Assembly (NCBI RefSeq): GCF_900104595.1
Contig: NZ_FNVY01000004.1
Coordinates: 124,001-188,000 of the forward strand
DNA from: Enterococcus timonensis
Lineage (GTDB): Bacteria; Bacillota; Bacilli; Lactobacillales; Enterococcaceae
Direction: 5' to 3'
Length of the DNA stretch: 64,000 nucleotides
In this document: positions 38,729 to 47,529 of the stretch, in pieces
Layout: every line of letters begins with the position of its first letter
How positions within the stretch are numbered: the stretch's first letter is position 1
Translations under genes and position numbers: made by a program
The notes under the pieces: model-generated
What the model saw: the letters and a program-made list of their open reading frames with translations, nothing else
The model's database searches: none
Told to the model about the DNA's origin: nothing

Positions 38729-40015
38729 ATGTTCGAATTAAATGATATCAAAAAATTGCTTAGAATAAAAGACTCAAATATTGAAATTCATAGTGTTGAG
38801 GAAGAAAGGGACAAAAAAGGTGGGCATCTCGTCGTCTAGGCTTCTTTAATAAATCAGGTTTCACGCTGTCCTGAGTGTGGTCAGGCGGATAAAAAAACGA
38901 TTGTTAAAAATGATGGAAAACAGTCTCGAATCCTTTTGAATTCTGCGGGCAACCAGAGGACTTATCTCAATCTCAAGAAACAAAGATATCTCTGTCGCAA
39001 CTGCCATAGTTATTTTACCGCCAAAACGTACCTAGTGGATCGCTTTTGCTTTATTGCTAAACAAGTATTTTACAAGGCCTTTGAGGAGCTCACTGAAAAA
39101 AATACGGCTAAAAATATCGCCAAACATTGTTTTGTTTCCAGTTCTACTTTACAAAAATCAATCGACTTATTAGCTCATGAAATCAACATTAAAAAGAATT
39201 GGTTGCCCAAATGTTTACTATTTGACGAATTTCGTTCTTTAACCACTTACAAAGGAAAATTTGCTTTTTCTTGTATGGATGGTGATACGGGCAAACTGTT
39301 TGATATTCTTCCTAGCCGCAGAAAGAACGACCTAGTGGATTATTTTATGAGCTTTGATCGACAGGCCCGGCACAGTGTTCGTTACGTGGTGTCGGATATG
39401 AATGCCCCGTATCTAAAAGTTGTTAAAATCTGTTTCCCTAACGCTAAGCTTATCATTGACCGATTTCATATTGTCCAGCACATGAACCGTTGCTTTGATA
39501 ACCTGCGGGTCAGAGTGATGAAAAGCCTCAATCAAAACGATCCCGAACAGGCCAAACAATACCGGCAATTAAAAAAGCTCAATCGTCTCCTTTTAATGAG
39601 TCACGATAAATTAGATTTTCAAACATTTAAAAAAAGAGCCAATTTTAGTTGGAGCTACTTAACACAAACCGAAATCGTGGACCGACTTTTAACCATTTCT
39701 GAGGATCTTTCCCTGGGCTACAACTACTACCAAGATTTGATTTACGCCTTCAATCATAAGGATGGCGGCGAATTTTATCGTCTTTTAAGTGAGATGCCTG
39801 AAGAAATTCCCGCCGAACTACAAATATTAAAACGTACTTTCCGTAAACATGAAGCAGGCATTCGCCTGTCCTTAGAAAAATCCTATTCCAATGCGAAACT
39901 AGAAAATATTCACACCCATATAAAAGTCCTCAAAAGAGTCGCTTACGGTTATCGAAACTTCTCCAACATGCGCGCCCGTATCTTCTTAACTAACAACCTT
40001 ATTTCTATTAAATAA
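38729..40015 (+). pseudogene. ISL3-family transposase interrupted by an in-frame TAG
   Basis: From the ATG (GGGGAGG site upstream) the frame runs 36 codons to a TAG at 38837-38839 and continues open in the same frame to 40015, 428 codons in all. The N-terminal part after the stop has the zinc-finger-like RCPECGQADKK and CRNCHSYF; the ISL3 catalytic region has the Asp of CLLFDEFRSL and YVVSDMNAPY and the C-terminal Glu in NAKLENIHTHIKVLKRVAYG. A single substitution explains the defect. Unless the TAG is read through, or a downstream TTG start gives a shortened protein, the element is non-autonomous. Confidence 0.85.
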
Positions 40016-40062
40016 AAAAACAGCCAAAGCAGAAAATACATTCTGCCTTAACTGTTTTAAAT
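40016..40062 (+). terminator. Terminator of ISL3 transposase
   Basis: Nested stem: AACAG with CTGTT outside and GCAGAA with TTCTGC inside, followed by a short T-run. Confidence 0.6.
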
Positions 40063-40118
40063 AATCCTATCAGTCCGATTTGACATTGAGCCATTTTTTG
40101 GGACTTGTTTTGAAGTGT

Positions 40119-40250
40119 TTTTGACAACCTTTTTAACGGTGTCTCAAGCGCAGCGGTTAGGAGAAAAGATAAAATCATTTAAAATCCAAAAGCGTGATTT
40201 TAATGATTTTCCTATTTCTCTACACCGCTAAACGCGCTTTTGACAACCTT
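40119..40250 (+). repeat. Palindromic repeat copy R8 (first of second triplet)
   Basis: Starts with TTTTGACAACCTTTTT. Arms GGTGTCTCAAGCGC and GCGCTTTTGACAACC (with extra loop bases), second stem AGCGGT/ACCGCT, inner blocks TAGGAGAAAAGAT and CCTATTTCTCTAC, apex AAAATCATT/AATGATTTT. Confidence 0.85.
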
Positions 40251-40369
40251 TTTGACGGTGTCTTTTGGGTTGCACTTAGAGAAAAAGAGAGAATACTTCC
40301 AGAGCGCTTCACGCTCTTACACCATTCTCCTATTTTCTTACAGTGCAGAACACCCAAAAGACAACATTG
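40251..40369 (+). repeat. Palindromic repeat copy R9 (different arm type)
   Basis: Arms GGTGTCTTTTGGGTTGCACT and AGTGCAGAACACCCAAAAGA then CAAC: complementary but unrelated to R8 and R10. Inner blocks TAGAGAAAAAGAG and CCTATTTTCTTAC, apex AGAGCG/CGCTCT with CTTC and TACACC side bulges. Confidence 0.85.
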
Positions 40370-40487
40370 TTTCGGTGTCTCAAGCGCAGCGGTTAGGAGA
40401 AAAGATAAAATCATTTAAAATCCAAAAGCGTGATTTTTAATGATTTTCCTATTTCTCTACACTGCTAAGCGCGCTTTCGACAACCTT
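40370..40487 (+). repeat. Palindromic repeat copy R10
   Basis: Nearly identical to R8 over its whole length although R9 lies between them. The right end GACAACCTT lies three bases from the TAA stop of the ABC exporter gene. Confidence 0.85.
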
Positions 40488-40490
40488 GTT

Positions 40491-42251
40491 TTACAATTGG
40501 AGTTGTTTTAGTTGGTAAAAGGCGCCTTTTTTAGTGATTAGTTCGTCGTAGGTACCAAATTCTACAATGGTGCCGTGGGAGACGACGGCGATTTTATCGG
40601 CGTCACGAATTGTTGAGAGGCGATGGGCGACAATTAAAGTGGTGCGATCTTTAGTTAAATGTTGGAGCGCTTCTTGAATTTTTTTCTCAGAAACATTATC
40701 TAAAGCACTAGTGGCCTCATCTAAAATAATCACGTCAGGATGGCGAATCAAAGCGCGAGCAATGGAAACGCGCTGGCGCTGACCGCCGGACAATTTATCA
40801 CCATGTTCGCCAATCATCGTTTCTAATCCTTCTGGCAGTTGCTGAATCATTTCAGATAAATTGCTAGCTTTTAAAATTGTCTGAAGTTCCTCAGAGGAAA
40901 CATTTGGCAGGCCGTAAGTAATATTGTCTTGAATCGTCCCGGAAAATAAAATGGTGTTTTGCGGCACAACGGCGATTTTTTTACGGAAAGTGCGCATGTC
41001 GATTTTTGTGCTATCTTGATCATCTAAGAAAATTTTTCCTTTAGTCGGAGCAATAAAACCAATTACTAAATTAACTAAAGTAGATTTCCCAGAACCAGAT
41101 TCACCGACAAAAGCAATCGTTTCACCAGGATCAATCGTTAAATTAAGATCTTGAATAATATCTTTTTCACTTTTAGGATAACGATAAGAAACGGCGCGAA
41201 ATTCTATTTTCCCGCGAACAAGTTTCAGCTTAGTTTTATTTTTATAATCTTCCACTTCACCGGCATTAAGAATTTCGCCAATCGAACTGACGGACTCCAT
41301 TCCTTTAGCAATGGTGGGAATTAAGGTGATAATGCTGGAAACGGCATTGACAATCGTCGTAAAATACGTCTGATACATAACGACGTCCCCCGGCAAAATT
41401 TGTCCTTTTAAAGCCAATGCGCCGGTAAAAACAAGACAAATAATTTGGAAATATTGAAAACTTGCCCAACTGACGGAACCAAAAACTGATTGTAAAACAT
41501 CTAAATGAAATCCTTTTTCGTAAATTTGGTAGAAGTGATCATTCAGGCGATTGATTTCTTGCTTTTCTAAGTTGTGCGCCCGGGCAATCGGGGCTAGTTC
41601 GATGACCTCAATTACTTTAGCGCTAGTTTCTTCCATTTCCTTACGAAAATCTTGGTTGCGGGTTTTAATCCGTCGCCGGAAAAAAACGATAATTAAAGCC
41701 GCAATCGGAACGGTCAACAAGAAAAACATAAAAACTAGCGGACTTTTATACAAAGTGATGGCTAAAGCGACAATTAAGTTAATGGCGATGTTTAAACTAC
41801 TAGTGAATACTTGTGAGGACAAAGTTTGTACCGCCTCAACATCCCGCATAATTTTTGATTGCAGGCGGCCGGATTGTAAATCTTTTTGGTAAGGAATGGA
41901 AAGCTCCTGTAATTTTTTAATTAAGCTACCTCGGAGCCCGGCTTCCACTTTGCGAATGGCGCGGCTTTGAAATTTCACGTAAAAATAATTAGTTAATAAA
42001 TTTTGCAACACTAAGACTGCCATCAAAACGGCATTAAAATAAATAGTGCTTAACTGATTGAGATCTTTAGTAGTTGCGGCATTGATAACATTGGCAATTG
42101 TGATGGGCATTACCCAAGAAGGAATGTGTTTAATAGTAAAAAAGAGCGTCGAAAGGGCGAGATTGCTATAGTTGCCCCGATAAAGTCCTAATAAAGTTTT
42201 AAAGGTCGATTGAGGATTTTTGCGGTAACTTTCTTCAACAATTTTTTCCAT
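40491..42251 (-). CDS. ABC exporter, fused membrane and ATPase domains
   Basis: A 586-residue half-transporter: six membrane segments in residues 25-310, then an ATPase domain with Walker A GESGSGKSTL, signature LSGGQRQRVSIARAL, Walker B DVIILDEATSALD and switch His in IVAHRLSTI. It should work as a homodimer and export a lipid, peptide or drug-like compound. Last gene of the minus-strand galacturonate operon (eight bases after the sugar isomerase gene), an unusual partner for catabolic genes. Its stop codon is beside repeat R10. Substrate unknown. Confidence 0.87.
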   Translation of the reverse strand: MEKIVEESYRKNPQSTFKTLLGLYRGNYSNLALSTLFFTIKHIPSWVMPITIANVINAATTKDLNQLSTIYFNAVLMAVLVLQNLLTNYFYVKFQSRAIRKVEAGLRGSLIKKLQELSIPYQKDLQSGRLQSKIMRDVEAVQTLSSQVFTSSLNIAINLIVALAITLYKSPLVFMFFLLTVPIAALIIVFFRRRIKTRNQDFRKEMEETSAKVIEVIELAPIARAHNLEKQEINRLNDHFYQIYEKGFHLDVLQSVFGSVSWASFQYFQIICLVFTGALALKGQILPGDVVMYQTYFTTIVNAVSSIITLIPTIAKGMESVSSIGEILNAGEVEDYKNKTKLKLVRGKIEFRAVSYRYPKSEKDIIQDLNLTIDPGETIAFVGESGSGKSTLVNLVIGFIAPTKGKIFLDDQDSTKIDMRTFRKKIAVVPQNTILFSGTIQDNITYGLPNVSSEELQTILKASNLSEMIQQLPEGLETMIGEHGDKLSGGQRQRVSIARALIRHPDVIILDEATSALDNVSEKKIQEALQHLTKDRTTLIVAHRLSTIRDADKIAVVSHGTIVEFGTYDELITKKGAFYQLKQLQL

Positions 42252-42259
42252 ATTAACGA

Positions 42260-43099
42260 CTAGGCTTCCTGATATTTTTGCAAAATAAAAGAGCGGCTTT
42301 GTTCCAATTGATCTTCTTTGACCCCTTCAAGAGAGGCAAACATCAAAGGGCGCTGCGTTTTCATAAATTGCAATAATGGCGTGTAGTCCATTAGACCGGT
42401 GCCCACGGGAACGATTTTCACTTGATTATTTTCCATTACAAAATCTTTTAAATGAACAGCAGCAATCGCATCGCCAAAATGATCCAGCGCATCGGTGGTA
42501 AATTTCACTTGGTCTTTAAAATTATCCGGACGCACGAGATTGGCAGGATCAAAAATAATTTTCAAATTAGGACTTTGGACGTCTTGTAATAAGCGTTCAA
42601 TCCGTTGCCAAGTGTGAAGGGGATGATTCAATCCGCCTTCAATGCCGACTGTAACGCCGAGTTTCTCAGCGGTTTCCACCATTTCTATTACCGAGTTTCG
42701 GGCGGTGATATAGGCTTCTTCGGTGAAATTTTTTTCAGTGTAGCCTGTTTCAACGCTACCAGTTTCCGTGCCTACTACAGTTGCACCAAAGTCGCGGGCC
42801 AAAGTTAAATGATGTTTGAATTGGACTAAAGCTTCGCGGCGAATTTCAGGATTAGCTGAAGAAATATTAACATAACAACCAAGGACCGAAATTTTAATTT
42901 GTGAAGCTCGTAATGTGTCACCTAAAAAACTAGCTGCACCAGGCGTAATTGCAGATAAAGTTGGCGCAAGTTCTGGAAAAGATTTTTTTACTGCTAATTG
43001 AATGTGGGTCATTTGAGATTGATTTAATTTTTGAGTCAGCTCGTTGATATCTTTAGCCACCAGATCATGGGCGCGGATACCTAAATTTAAGGGAATCAT
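42260..43099 (-). CDS. Sugar phosphate isomerase/epimerase-like TIM barrel protein
   Basis: A 279-residue AP endonuclease 2-type TIM barrel. Metal ligand candidates are Glu in GTETGSVETGY, Glu in VGIEGGLNHP, Asp/His in IIFDPANLV and AAVHLKDFVM, and the C-terminal Glu in FASLEGVKED. Members isomerise or epimerise keto sugars. Within the uxa operon it might act on a uronate or a rhamnogalacturonan-derived sugar; the substrate cannot be fixed from sequence. AAGGAG-type site upstream; 19 bases after the acetylesterase gene. Confidence 0.78.
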   Translation of the reverse strand: MIPLNLGIRAHDLVAKDINELTQKLNQSQMTHIQLAVKKSFPELAPTLSAITPGAASFLGDTLRASQIKISVLGCYVNISSANPEIRREALVQFKHHLTLARDFGATVVGTETGSVETGYTEKNFTEEAYITARNSVIEMVETAEKLGVTVGIEGGLNHPLHTWQRIERLLQDVQSPNLKIIFDPANLVRPDNFKDQVKFTTDALDHFGDAIAAVHLKDFVMENNQVKIVPVGTGLMDYTPLLQFMKTQRPLMFASLEGVKEDQLEQSRSFILQKYQEA

Positions 43100-43118
43100 C
43101 TTATCTCCTTAGTAAAAT

Positions 43119-43790
43119 TTATTTTAAAAAATTTTTTAGTTCGCCAGCCGATTTTTTAAGCTCTTCAATAACAAGCGCGGCATTTTGTTGGGCGCCTTTT
43201 TCATTGGAATGGGTATTATCCATCACGCCATCTGGATAATTGGGATGTTGGCCAGGTTGCAACTGCAAGAAAAATTGACGGCTCGTAGCATCATCGAATT
43301 GATTGAGAAAATCAATTGTCGCTTGATGAAGATCTAAGCAAACCAAATTATTTTTTTTCGCCGTTTCCATGGCGGCTGCCGGATAATCTCCTAAAAGGGT
43401 CGGGTCAATTTGTCCATTGAGATACTGGCGGCGCGTTACGGAAGTTAACATGATCGGTGTCACTTGGTGGGCGCGACAAACATCAATCATTTGCTGCAAA
43501 TTTTCTTGATAAGTTGAAAAAGGTAGCGTCCCACGTTCCGGACTTTCTAATTTTTGATCATTATGACCAAATTGTAAAAATGAAAAATCTCCTGGCACCA
43601 TTTCTTTAGCCAATTGAATTAAATAACCATCGGTAATAAAACTTTTGGTGCTGCGGCCGTTTTTAGCGTAATTGACCACGAGAACTTCAGGGACGAAAAA
43701 GTCTTGTAAATATTCACCCCAACCAGCTTCAGGTCGCTTATTTTCCGCTTTGTTAGCAGCAGTGGAATCGCCGGCAATAAAAATTTTCAT
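43119..43790 (-). CDS. SGNH-type rhamnogalacturonan acetylesterase (CE12-like)
   Basis: A 223-residue GDSL/SGNH hydrolase. Block I IFIAGDSTAANK with nucleophile Ser, block II NYAKNGRSTKSF, block III LQFGHNDQK and the catalytic His in DNTHSNEKGAQ are all present; the GDST and GHND forms are those of the rhamnogalacturonan acetylesterases YesT/RhgT. It removes acetyl groups from pectic rhamnogalacturonan. No signal peptide, so it acts on imported oligosaccharides. It starts one base after the end of the next gene upstream in the operon. Confidence 0.87.
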   Translation of the reverse strand: MKIFIAGDSTAANKAENKRPEAGWGEYLQDFFVPEVLVVNYAKNGRSTKSFITDGYLIQLAKEMVPGDFSFLQFGHNDQKLESPERGTLPFSTYQENLQQMIDVCRAHQVTPIMLTSVTRRQYLNGQIDPTLLGDYPAAAMETAKKNNLVCLDLHQATIDFLNQFDDATSRQFFLQLQPGQHPNYPDGVMDNTHSNEKGAQQNAALVIEELKKSAGELKNFLK

Positions 43791-44519
43791 TTATTTTCTT
43801 CTTTCTAATAACCAATTTTGGGCTAACTTCACCCATTGAAACGTGTGGGGGACTTCAGGGAGCATCCCTAAACCGTGATGACCTTGCGGGAAAATGTGAA
43901 GTTCAAAAGGAACTCCAGCGTCAGCGTAGGCTTTAGCCAATAGCAAACTATTAGCTACGGGAACGGCTTGATCGGCGGCGGTATGCCAAATAAAAGCCGG
44001 TGGTGTTTGTTTAGTAATTGCATTTTCTAAAGAGAATTTTTTTTCAGTTTCTAGATTTTGACGAGCACCTAAAAAGTTTTCCGCCGAACCTGAATGGGCA
44101 AAAGGCGGGCTAAAAGTAACCACCGGATAACAATAAAGCGTGCCGGCAATTTTTTCATGATGAAGGGCACTAAAAAGTCCTGCTAAATGAGCACCTGCTG
44201 AAAAACCCATCACAAAAATTTCGCCCACTTCTTTTTGGCTTTGTAAAAAATCAAGCACTTCAGAAATTTCCACCAGCAAGTTTTCAGTTTCAACCGGATT
44301 TACTTGGTAAGCTAAAACCGCCGCATGAAAATCCAAACTTTCTGCCCATTTAGCAATCGTTGAGCCTTCCTTTTCTCCAGATAAATGCGCATACCCGCCA
44401 CCAGGTAAAATTAAGAGCAACGGTTTTTTTTCAGATGAGTTAAAGCGATAAAACAATGTGGAGTGCGTCGGGGACATTTGACTAGTTAACGTATTAAATT
44501 GATCGACAATTTTTTCCAT
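43791..44519 (-). CDS. Alpha/beta-hydrolase esterase
   Basis: A 242-residue BD-FAE/acetyl-esterase-like hydrolase. Oxyanion motif ILPGGGYAHLS, nucleophile elbow MGFSAGAHLAG, acid Asp in HTAADQAVPV and catalytic His in QGHHGLG. No signal peptide is seen. Probably deacetylates sugar oligomers, together with the neighbouring SGNH esterase. It follows uxaC after 75 bases that hold a strong hairpin. Confidence 0.8.
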   Translation of the reverse strand: MEKIVDQFNTLTSQMSPTHSTLFYRFNSSEKKPLLLILPGGGYAHLSGEKEGSTIAKWAESLDFHAAVLAYQVNPVETENLLVEISEVLDFLQSQKEVGEIFVMGFSAGAHLAGLFSALHHEKIAGTLYCYPVVTFSPPFAHSGSAENFLGARQNLETEKKFSLENAITKQTPPAFIWHTAADQAVPVANSLLLAKAYADAGVPFELHIFPQGHHGLGMLPEVPHTFQWVKLAQNWLLERRK

Positions 44520-44535
44520 CTTACACCTTTTCTAA

Positions 44536-44582
44536 TACCGGAAAAGAGCGAAGCGTCATCGTTGCGCTTCACTCTTTTCTTT
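44536..44582 (-). other. Strong hairpin inside the uxa operon
   Basis: GAAAAGAGTGAAGCG pairs with CGCTTCGCTCTTTTC (one wobble) around a nine-base loop. On the coding (minus) strand it is not followed by a T-run, so it looks like an RNA processing or stability element instead of a full terminator. Confidence 0.65.
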
Positions 44583-44594
44583 GTTTTTTATTGC

Positions 44595-45983
44595 TTAAAA
44601 TTTGAAATAATGTTCAGCGTTATTGTAAGAAATAGCTTCGACTAAATCGCCAAGTAATTTTTCATCTTCAGGCGCTTCGCCACGTTCCACCATTTCACCG
44701 ATAAATTCGCACAACACGCGACGGAAATATTCATGACGCGTATAGCTTAAGAAGCTACGAGAATCAGTTAACATTCCGACAAAATGTTTCAAAACAGAAC
44801 CATCAGCAAATAACGTCAATTGATTGCGCATGCCAGCTCTAGTATCGTTATACCACCAGCCAGAACCAAGTTGCATTTTACCAGCGACATCTTTTTGGTA
44901 ACAACCCATTAAAGCAACAAGGGCAGGGAAGTCGTTAGGATTTAAGGAATACAAAATCGTTTGTGGCAGATCATCGGTCATTTCAGCGCGGTCTAATAAT
45001 TGTTGCAACTGAATCGTTAAACTCAAATCATTAATGCCATCGTAACCTGTGTCAGCGCCTAATTTTTCAAAAGCCGGCGTGTTTGTGTTGCGGTAAGCGT
45101 GAATGTGCAGTTGCATCGTCCAGTCATGTTCTTTGTAGAAATGGAATAAAGCAACTAAAATTTCTGTCCGATATTGATGAATTTCTTTTTGAGTTAATTT
45201 TTCACCAGCGAGTGCTTTAGTGAAAATAGCATCCAAAGTATCGACATCGGCTGCTTCATAAACTAAAACATCTAACGCATGGTCAGATAAACGGCCGCCA
45301 TTTTGATGGAAATAATCGACACGATCGCCTAAAGCCGCAGCCATTTCAGCAAAATTCGTAATGGGTTGTTCCACTACTTCGCTCAAATGTTTTACATAGT
45401 TCGCAAAATCAGGTTTATCGATATTCATTGCTTTATCAGGACGATAGGAAGGCAAGACTTTAAAACGCGTCTCTTCGTCAGCTAATAATTGATGGTAATG
45501 CAAATCATCAGCAGGATCATCAGTAGTGCAGACAACTTTTACATTGGAATTGGCGATAATATTGCGTTTTTTGAAATCTTTGCTAGCTAATTTTTCATTA
45601 ACGGCATCCCAAATAGCTTTCGCATTTTCAGGATTGACTAAAAGATCAACGCCGAAGAAACGTTTCAATTCAAGATGAGTCCAAGTGTATAAAGGATTGC
45701 CGACAGTATTAGGAACTGTTTGGCACCATGCGTAAAATTTATCCCAGTCAGAAGCTGAACCAGTAATTTTTTCTTCAGGAACGCCATTTGCCCGCAATAA
45801 ACGCCATTTGTAATGGTCGCCGCCAAGCCAAGCTTCCGTCAAATTTTTAAATTGGCCATTGTCATAAATTTCTTTGGGATCTAGATGGCAGTGGTAATCG
45901 ATAATTGGCATTTTAGATGCATGATCGTGGAATAATTTTTTAGCCCATGGTGTTGATAGTAAGAAATCGTCATTTAAAAACAA
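44595..45983 (-). CDS. uxaC: Glucuronate/galacturonate isomerase
   Basis: A 462-residue enzyme converting D-galacturonate to D-tagaturonate (and glucuronate to fructuronate). The opening FLNDDFLLSTPWAKKLFHD and IIDYHCHLDPKEIYDN, then TDDPADDL, and the late LGSGWWYNDTRAGMRNQLT are family marks. The frame is open 20 codons upstream into uxaA; the TTG start with AAAGGATGGG upstream is chosen because it gives the usual family N-terminus. It is third in the operon uxaB-uxaA-uxaC. Confidence 0.92.
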   Translation of the reverse strand: MFLNDDFLLSTPWAKKLFHDHASKMPIIDYHCHLDPKEIYDNGQFKNLTEAWLGGDHYKWRLLRANGVPEEKITGSASDWDKFYAWCQTVPNTVGNPLYTWTHLELKRFFGVDLLVNPENAKAIWDAVNEKLASKDFKKRNIIANSNVKVVCTTDDPADDLHYHQLLADEETRFKVLPSYRPDKAMNIDKPDFANYVKHLSEVVEQPITNFAEMAAALGDRVDYFHQNGGRLSDHALDVLVYEAADVDTLDAIFTKALAGEKLTQKEIHQYRTEILVALFHFYKEHDWTMQLHIHAYRNTNTPAFEKLGADTGYDGINDLSLTIQLQQLLDRAEMTDDLPQTILYSLNPNDFPALVALMGCYQKDVAGKMQLGSGWWYNDTRAGMRNQLTLFADGSVLKHFVGMLTDSRSFLSYTRHEYFRRVLCEFIGEMVERGEAPEDEKLLGDLVEAISYNNAEHYFKF

Positions 45984-46026
45984 GTAAATCCCATCCTTTA
46001 TAAATAAATTTTTTGTTGTAAACAGA

Positions 46027-47526
46027 TTATAAGGTAACGCCATTTTTGAAAATAGCTACTTCCCGCACATCATTTTCTTCGTTACGGGTAGGTTTGCCAG
46101 AAGCCACATCGATAATAGTTTGGATAAATTCTTCCAAAACATCAGCTAACGGACGATCCAACAGTTGACCGGCGTTGAAATCCATCCAGTGACCTTTCTT
46201 TTCAAAAATTTGATTATTGGTGGCCACTTTAACTGTTGGCACATAAGCTCCAAACGGCGTGCCGCGTCCAGTGGTGAAAAGAACCATTTGGCAATCAGAA
46301 GAAGCTAAAGCAGAAGCTGCTACCAGATCATTTCCTGGTGATTGCAAAAGTGATAAACCTTTTGTACGGATTTTTTCACCGTATTGCAAGACATCAACTA
46401 CCGCTGATGTACCGGATTTTTGCGTACAACCAAGACTTTTATCTTCCAAAGTCGTAATCCCGCCTGCTTTATTGCCAGGTGATGGATTTTCATAAACAGG
46501 TTCGCCGTAACTCATAAAGTAATGTTTGAAATTATTAATTAAATGAACAATTTCGTCAAATACTTTTTCATCTTTAGCGCGAGCCATTAACATTTGTTCA
46601 GCGCCAAACATTTCTGGTACTTCGGTTAGAATAGTCGAACCGCCTTGAGCAATAAGAAAATCAGAGAAGGCACCTAGTAATGGATTGGCAGTAATTCCAG
46701 AAAAACCATCGGATCCGCCACATTTTAAACCAATATTTAATTCAGAAATAGGAACAGATTGGCGCACATCATCTTTAGCAGTTTGGGCCAATTCTTCTAA
46801 TAACGCTACGCCAGCTTCCACTTCATCGTCGACTTCTTGAGCAATTAAAAATTTCACCCGATTAGGATCGACTGGACCAAGTTTTTCTTTAAATTCAGTG
46901 ACTGTATTATTTTCACAACCTAAACCAAAGACTAAAACACCACCAGCATTAGGATGTTTCACCGCATCAATTAACACCGAACGAGTATTGGCATGATCGT
47001 CGCCTAATTGTGAGCAACCATAAGGATGTTTTAAAATCGTAATATTATCAAATGGTCCAAGGTCTGGATGAAGACGAGAAAATTCTCGCAACATTAGTTC
47101 GGCCATACCATTGACACAACCAACTGTAGGCACAATTAGTAAATCGTTACGAATTCCGACTTTGCCATTGTCCCGCACGTAACCTTCAAAAGTTAAGTCG
47201 CGTTTATCATAATGCACTTGATGAGATAAATCAGGTGCATACGTATATTCCAACTCGCCATCTAAATTCGTTTTTAAATTATGGGTATGCAACCAATCAC
47301 CAGCGACAGCATCAGCAATCGTGTGACCGATCGGAAAACCATATTTAATTACATTAGAATTAAGCGGCAAATCAACTAAAGCAATTTTGTGACCTTGGGG
47401 AATTTCTTGATTAGCAACAACCGTAAAATCACCAATCGTCAGTTTTTCTCCTTGTTCAATGGGGCGTAAAGCAACCGCCACATTATCGCGTTTATTTAAA
47501 CGCATCAGAGTTTGTGTCTTTTCCAT
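46027..47526 (-). CDS. uxaA: Altronate dehydratase
   Basis: A 499-residue iron-dependent dehydratase turning D-altronate into 2-keto-3-deoxy-D-gluconate. The short N-terminal SAF-like domain (residues 1-100) joins the large catalytic part, with VPTVGCVNGMAELMLREF, KHPYGCSQLGDDHANTR and the conserved LKCGGSDGFSGITANPLLG and SCTQKSGTSAVVDVLQYG-like segments. Full length, domains fused. It starts three bases after uxaB stops. Confidence 0.93.
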   Translation of the reverse strand: MEKTQTLMRLNKRDNVAVALRPIEQGEKLTIGDFTVVANQEIPQGHKIALVDLPLNSNVIKYGFPIGHTIADAVAGDWLHTHNLKTNLDGELEYTYAPDLSHQVHYDKRDLTFEGYVRDNGKVGIRNDLLIVPTVGCVNGMAELMLREFSRLHPDLGPFDNITILKHPYGCSQLGDDHANTRSVLIDAVKHPNAGGVLVFGLGCENNTVTEFKEKLGPVDPNRVKFLIAQEVDDEVEAGVALLEELAQTAKDDVRQSVPISELNIGLKCGGSDGFSGITANPLLGAFSDFLIAQGGSTILTEVPEMFGAEQMLMARAKDEKVFDEIVHLINNFKHYFMSYGEPVYENPSPGNKAGGITTLEDKSLGCTQKSGTSAVVDVLQYGEKIRTKGLSLLQSPGNDLVAASALASSDCQMVLFTTGRGTPFGAYVPTVKVATNNQIFEKKGHWMDFNAGQLLDRPLADVLEEFIQTIIDVASGKPTRNEENDVREVAIFKNGVTL

Positions 47527-47529
47527 TTC

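Larger units (their letters stand above)
38598..40092 (+). mobile_element. ISL3-family insertion sequence, complete ends, 1495 bp
   Basis: Imperfect terminal inverted repeats: left GGCTCTATAATTTATTGGAC continuing TGATAG, right (complement) GGCTCAATGTCAAATCGGAC continuing TGATAG. An exact eight-base target duplication ATTTTTTG flanks it (38590-38597 and 40093-40100), the ISL3 pattern. It contains one transposase gene with an internal stop and a hairpin terminator after it. Perfect target repeats indicate fairly recent insertion. Confidence 0.93.
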
